Below, in pieces: positions 62,870-64,000 of a DNA stretch of 64,000 nt. The DNA is from Pseudomonas aestuarii. GTDB taxonomy: Bacteria; Pseudomonadota; Gammaproteobacteria; Pseudomonadales; Pseudomonadaceae. Position 1 is the first letter of the stretch. Each line of letters starts with the position of its first letter. The translations under genes were made by a program, and so were the position numbers. The stretch lies in contig NZ_JAQJZJ010000011.1 of NCBI RefSeq assembly GCF_027988105.1, positions 114,456-178,455 of the forward strand, read 5' to 3'. The notes under the pieces are model-generated. The model saw only the letters and a program-made list of their open reading frames with translations. It was not told where the DNA came from and made no database searches.

Positions 62870-62899
62870 GTGACATCAACGATAGTGAGTGTGTATTAT
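62870..62899 (+). promoter_or_regulatory. sigma-70-type promoter facing the adhesin gene
   Basis: GTGACA (62870-62875), an 18-base spacer and TATTAT (62894-62899) fit a -35/-10 pair. The resulting leader would be about 155 bases long up to the ATG at 63060. Confidence 0.45.
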
Positions 62900-63059
62900 C
62901 GCGAAAGAGCGGTCAATAGTTTGGCACGCACTGAGCCAGCACGAGAACAGAGACAAAATATTGTCGTCAAAAGAATGACGACCTGTCTTTGCTTCTACCC
63001 TGGCCCAGGCCACATCAATCAAAGGATCACATCACGCCCTAGGCGTCTGGAGCTTAAGC

Positions 63060-64000
63060 ATGAGCAATTTTGTCGCTATCATTAAAAGCCTTGTGGGTCA
63101 GGTATTTGTTGTCTCCCTCGATGGCCTCACGCGGCAAGTGTTCGAAGGCGAGCGTTTGTTCCAGGGCGACCAAGTGGTGACCGCCTCGGGCGGCTCGGCA
63201 ACCCTCGAATTGGCCAATGGCGATGCGATTGAAATTGCGGCCAATGGCAATTGGCAAACAGACGGGGCTCAAGCTTCTGAGCCAGCCCAGGCGACACAAG
63301 CGCCAGCCTCCGAACTCGAGCAAGCCATCGCCGCCGGCTTCGACCCAACCGCCGACCTCGAACCGACCGCCGCAGGCCCGGGCACGGCAGGGGGCACAGG
63401 TGGTGCGGCAGGTGGCGGTCACAGCTTCGTGATGCTCGATGAAACAGGCCAACAGCTTGATCCGACGGTTGGGTTTGAGACCCAAGGGCTGGGGTTTGCT
63501 GCGTCCTCGCTTGCCGAGGAGCAGGCTCCAGGGCCTGTTGAGGCTCTCGAAATTGCCAACACCGCTCCTGCTGCGCTGGCTGACAACTTCACCGTGAACG
63601 AAGACGGTAGCATCAGCATCGACGTGCTGAGCAATGACACCGACCTGGACGGCGACAGCCTGACCATCACCGCCGTCGATGGCCAGACCATTGCCGAGGG
63701 TGGTTCCGTCAATGTCAGCAATGGCTCGGTGACGCTGACCAATGGTCAGCTGGTATTCACCCCAACCGCCAACTACAACGGCCCAGCCAGTTTCTCCTAC
63801 ACCATCAGCGATGGCGCATTGACCAGCACAGCGACTGTCAGTGGCACGGTAGCGGCAGTCAACGATGCACCGGTCGCCAACGACGACAGCCTGACTGCCA
63901 CTGAAGACACCCCGGTGACCTTCACCGCCGCTCAGCTGACCGGTAACGACAGCGATCCGGACGGCTCGCCACTGACCATCAACAACGTCACCAGCGGGAA
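63060..64000 (+). CDS. lapA: LapA-like giant type I-secreted adhesin, N-terminal part (runs off window)
   Basis: Open from the ATG at 63060 (GGAG upstream) to the window end without a stop, 313 residues seen. Residues 1-66 are the N-terminal retention module (MSNFVAIIKSLVGQVFVVSL), which keeps the protein in the TolC tunnel. A TAAG motif at residues 103-106 (DLEPTAAGPG) is the LapG-type periplasmic protease cleavage site. From about residue 165 the first cadherin/VCBS-type repeats begin (NDTDLDGDSLTITAVDG, then NDAPVANDDSLTATEDTPV), and such proteins usually run to thousands of residues with RTX repeats at the end. Its exporter lapEBC is divergent; lapD and lapG are not in the window. Confidence 0.9.
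   Translation, partial: MSNFVAIIKSLVGQVFVVSLDGLTRQVFEGERLFQGDQVVTASGGSATLELANGDAIEIAANGNWQTDGAQASEPAQATQAPASELEQAIAAGFDPTADLEPTAAGPGTAGGTGGAAGGGHSFVMLDETGQQLDPTVGFETQGLGFAASSLAEEQAPGPVEALEIANTAPAALADNFTVNEDGSISIDVLSNDTDLDGDSLTITAVDGQTIAEGGSVNVSNGSVTLTNGQLVFTPTANYNGPASFSYTISDGALTSTATVSGTVAAVNDAPVANDDSLTATEDTPVTFTAAQLTGNDSDPDGSPLTINNVTSG

Larger units (their letters stand above)
62724..63059. other. A+T-rich divergent regulatory region between lapE and the adhesin gene
   Basis: 336 bases, clearly richer in A+T than the flanking genes. It holds a perfect TTGAT-N4-ATCAA box (62855-62868) and a GTGACA-N18-TATTAT promoter-like pair reading toward the adhesin. I see no small gene. FleQ and c-di-GMP control, known for lap genes, cannot be read off the sequence. 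Confidence 0.65.

Noticed and set aside
63560..64000. Short tandem repeats at the right end as a CRISPR or satellite array
   Set aside because: The repetition is at protein level (cadherin/VCBS-type repeats) and the DNA units are long, diverged and in one open frame.

Overview
The window reads as a chromosomal segment of a Pseudomonas species. The DNA is GC-rich, and the backbone order is algU-mucA-mucB-mucC-mucD-lepA-lepB-(DUF4845)-rnc-era-recO-pdxJ, with nadB divergent from algU and ygfX/sdhE/ygfZ beyond it. Next come a tricarboxylate uptake locus (tctED, OprD-type porin, tctCBA), ung, and a valine-type acyl-CoA cluster. From memory this matches the PA0743-PA0779 neighbourhood of P. aeruginosa PAO1. 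The Lap-type adhesin locus at the right end and the decayed accessory DNA at the left end are not in that block, which suggests a non-aeruginosa Pseudomonas. I see no tRNA, rRNA or CRISPR array.

Left end (1-6020) is an accessory graveyard. A roughly 370 bp stretch of a SOS-response-associated peptidase (SRAP/YedK-like) gene occurs at both edges as a near-identical direct repeat, and the right copy is frameshifted. Between the copies lie an aldehyde dehydrogenase remnant, a small c-type cytochrome, an IS66 transposase remnant, an MvaT/H-NS-family remnant and an intact alpha-glucan phosphorylase. Region 6.6-17 kb is signalling-rich: a YgiM-like SH3 protein; an MCP / 'HRGL' membrane protein / EAL operon preceded by an RpoN-type promoter and a terminator that together outline a possible small RNA; a Crp/Fnr regulator; and a compact minus-strand operon of cupredoxin-like protein, GGDEF-EAL protein, DUF3034 protein and haemoglobin-like lipoprotein. 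An AraC regulator and a second 'HRGL' protein follow.

The middle (18-39 kb) is core physiology: a second-type Lon protease followed by a chagasin-type inhibitor, cmoAB, then the long minus-strand series pdxJ-recO-era-rnc-DUF4845-lepB-lepA and the envelope-stress operon algU-mucABCD, with an AlgU-like promoter in front of algU. nadB, ygfX-sdhE, ygfZ and an HDOD protein follow.

The right part (39-57.6 kb) holds the tricarboxylate sensor/regulator, porin and TctCBA transporter, an AbrB-type membrane protein, a DUF6279 lipoprotein, ung, a thioesterase, and an AraC regulator divergent from a catabolic run: CoA-acylating aldehyde dehydrogenase, amino-acid binding protein, acyl-CoA dehydrogenase, enoyl-CoA hydratase, 3-hydroxyisobutyryl-CoA hydrolase-like enzyme and 3-hydroxyisobutyrate dehydrogenase. 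Together these could take isobutyryl-CoA to propionyl-CoA. The last segment (57.8-64 kb) is a LapBCE-type type I secretion system on the minus strand and the start of a LapA-like giant adhesin with a TAAG LapG-type cleavage motif. A perfect TTGAT-N4-ATCAA (Anr/Fnr-type) box lies between them. The adhesin runs off the window.
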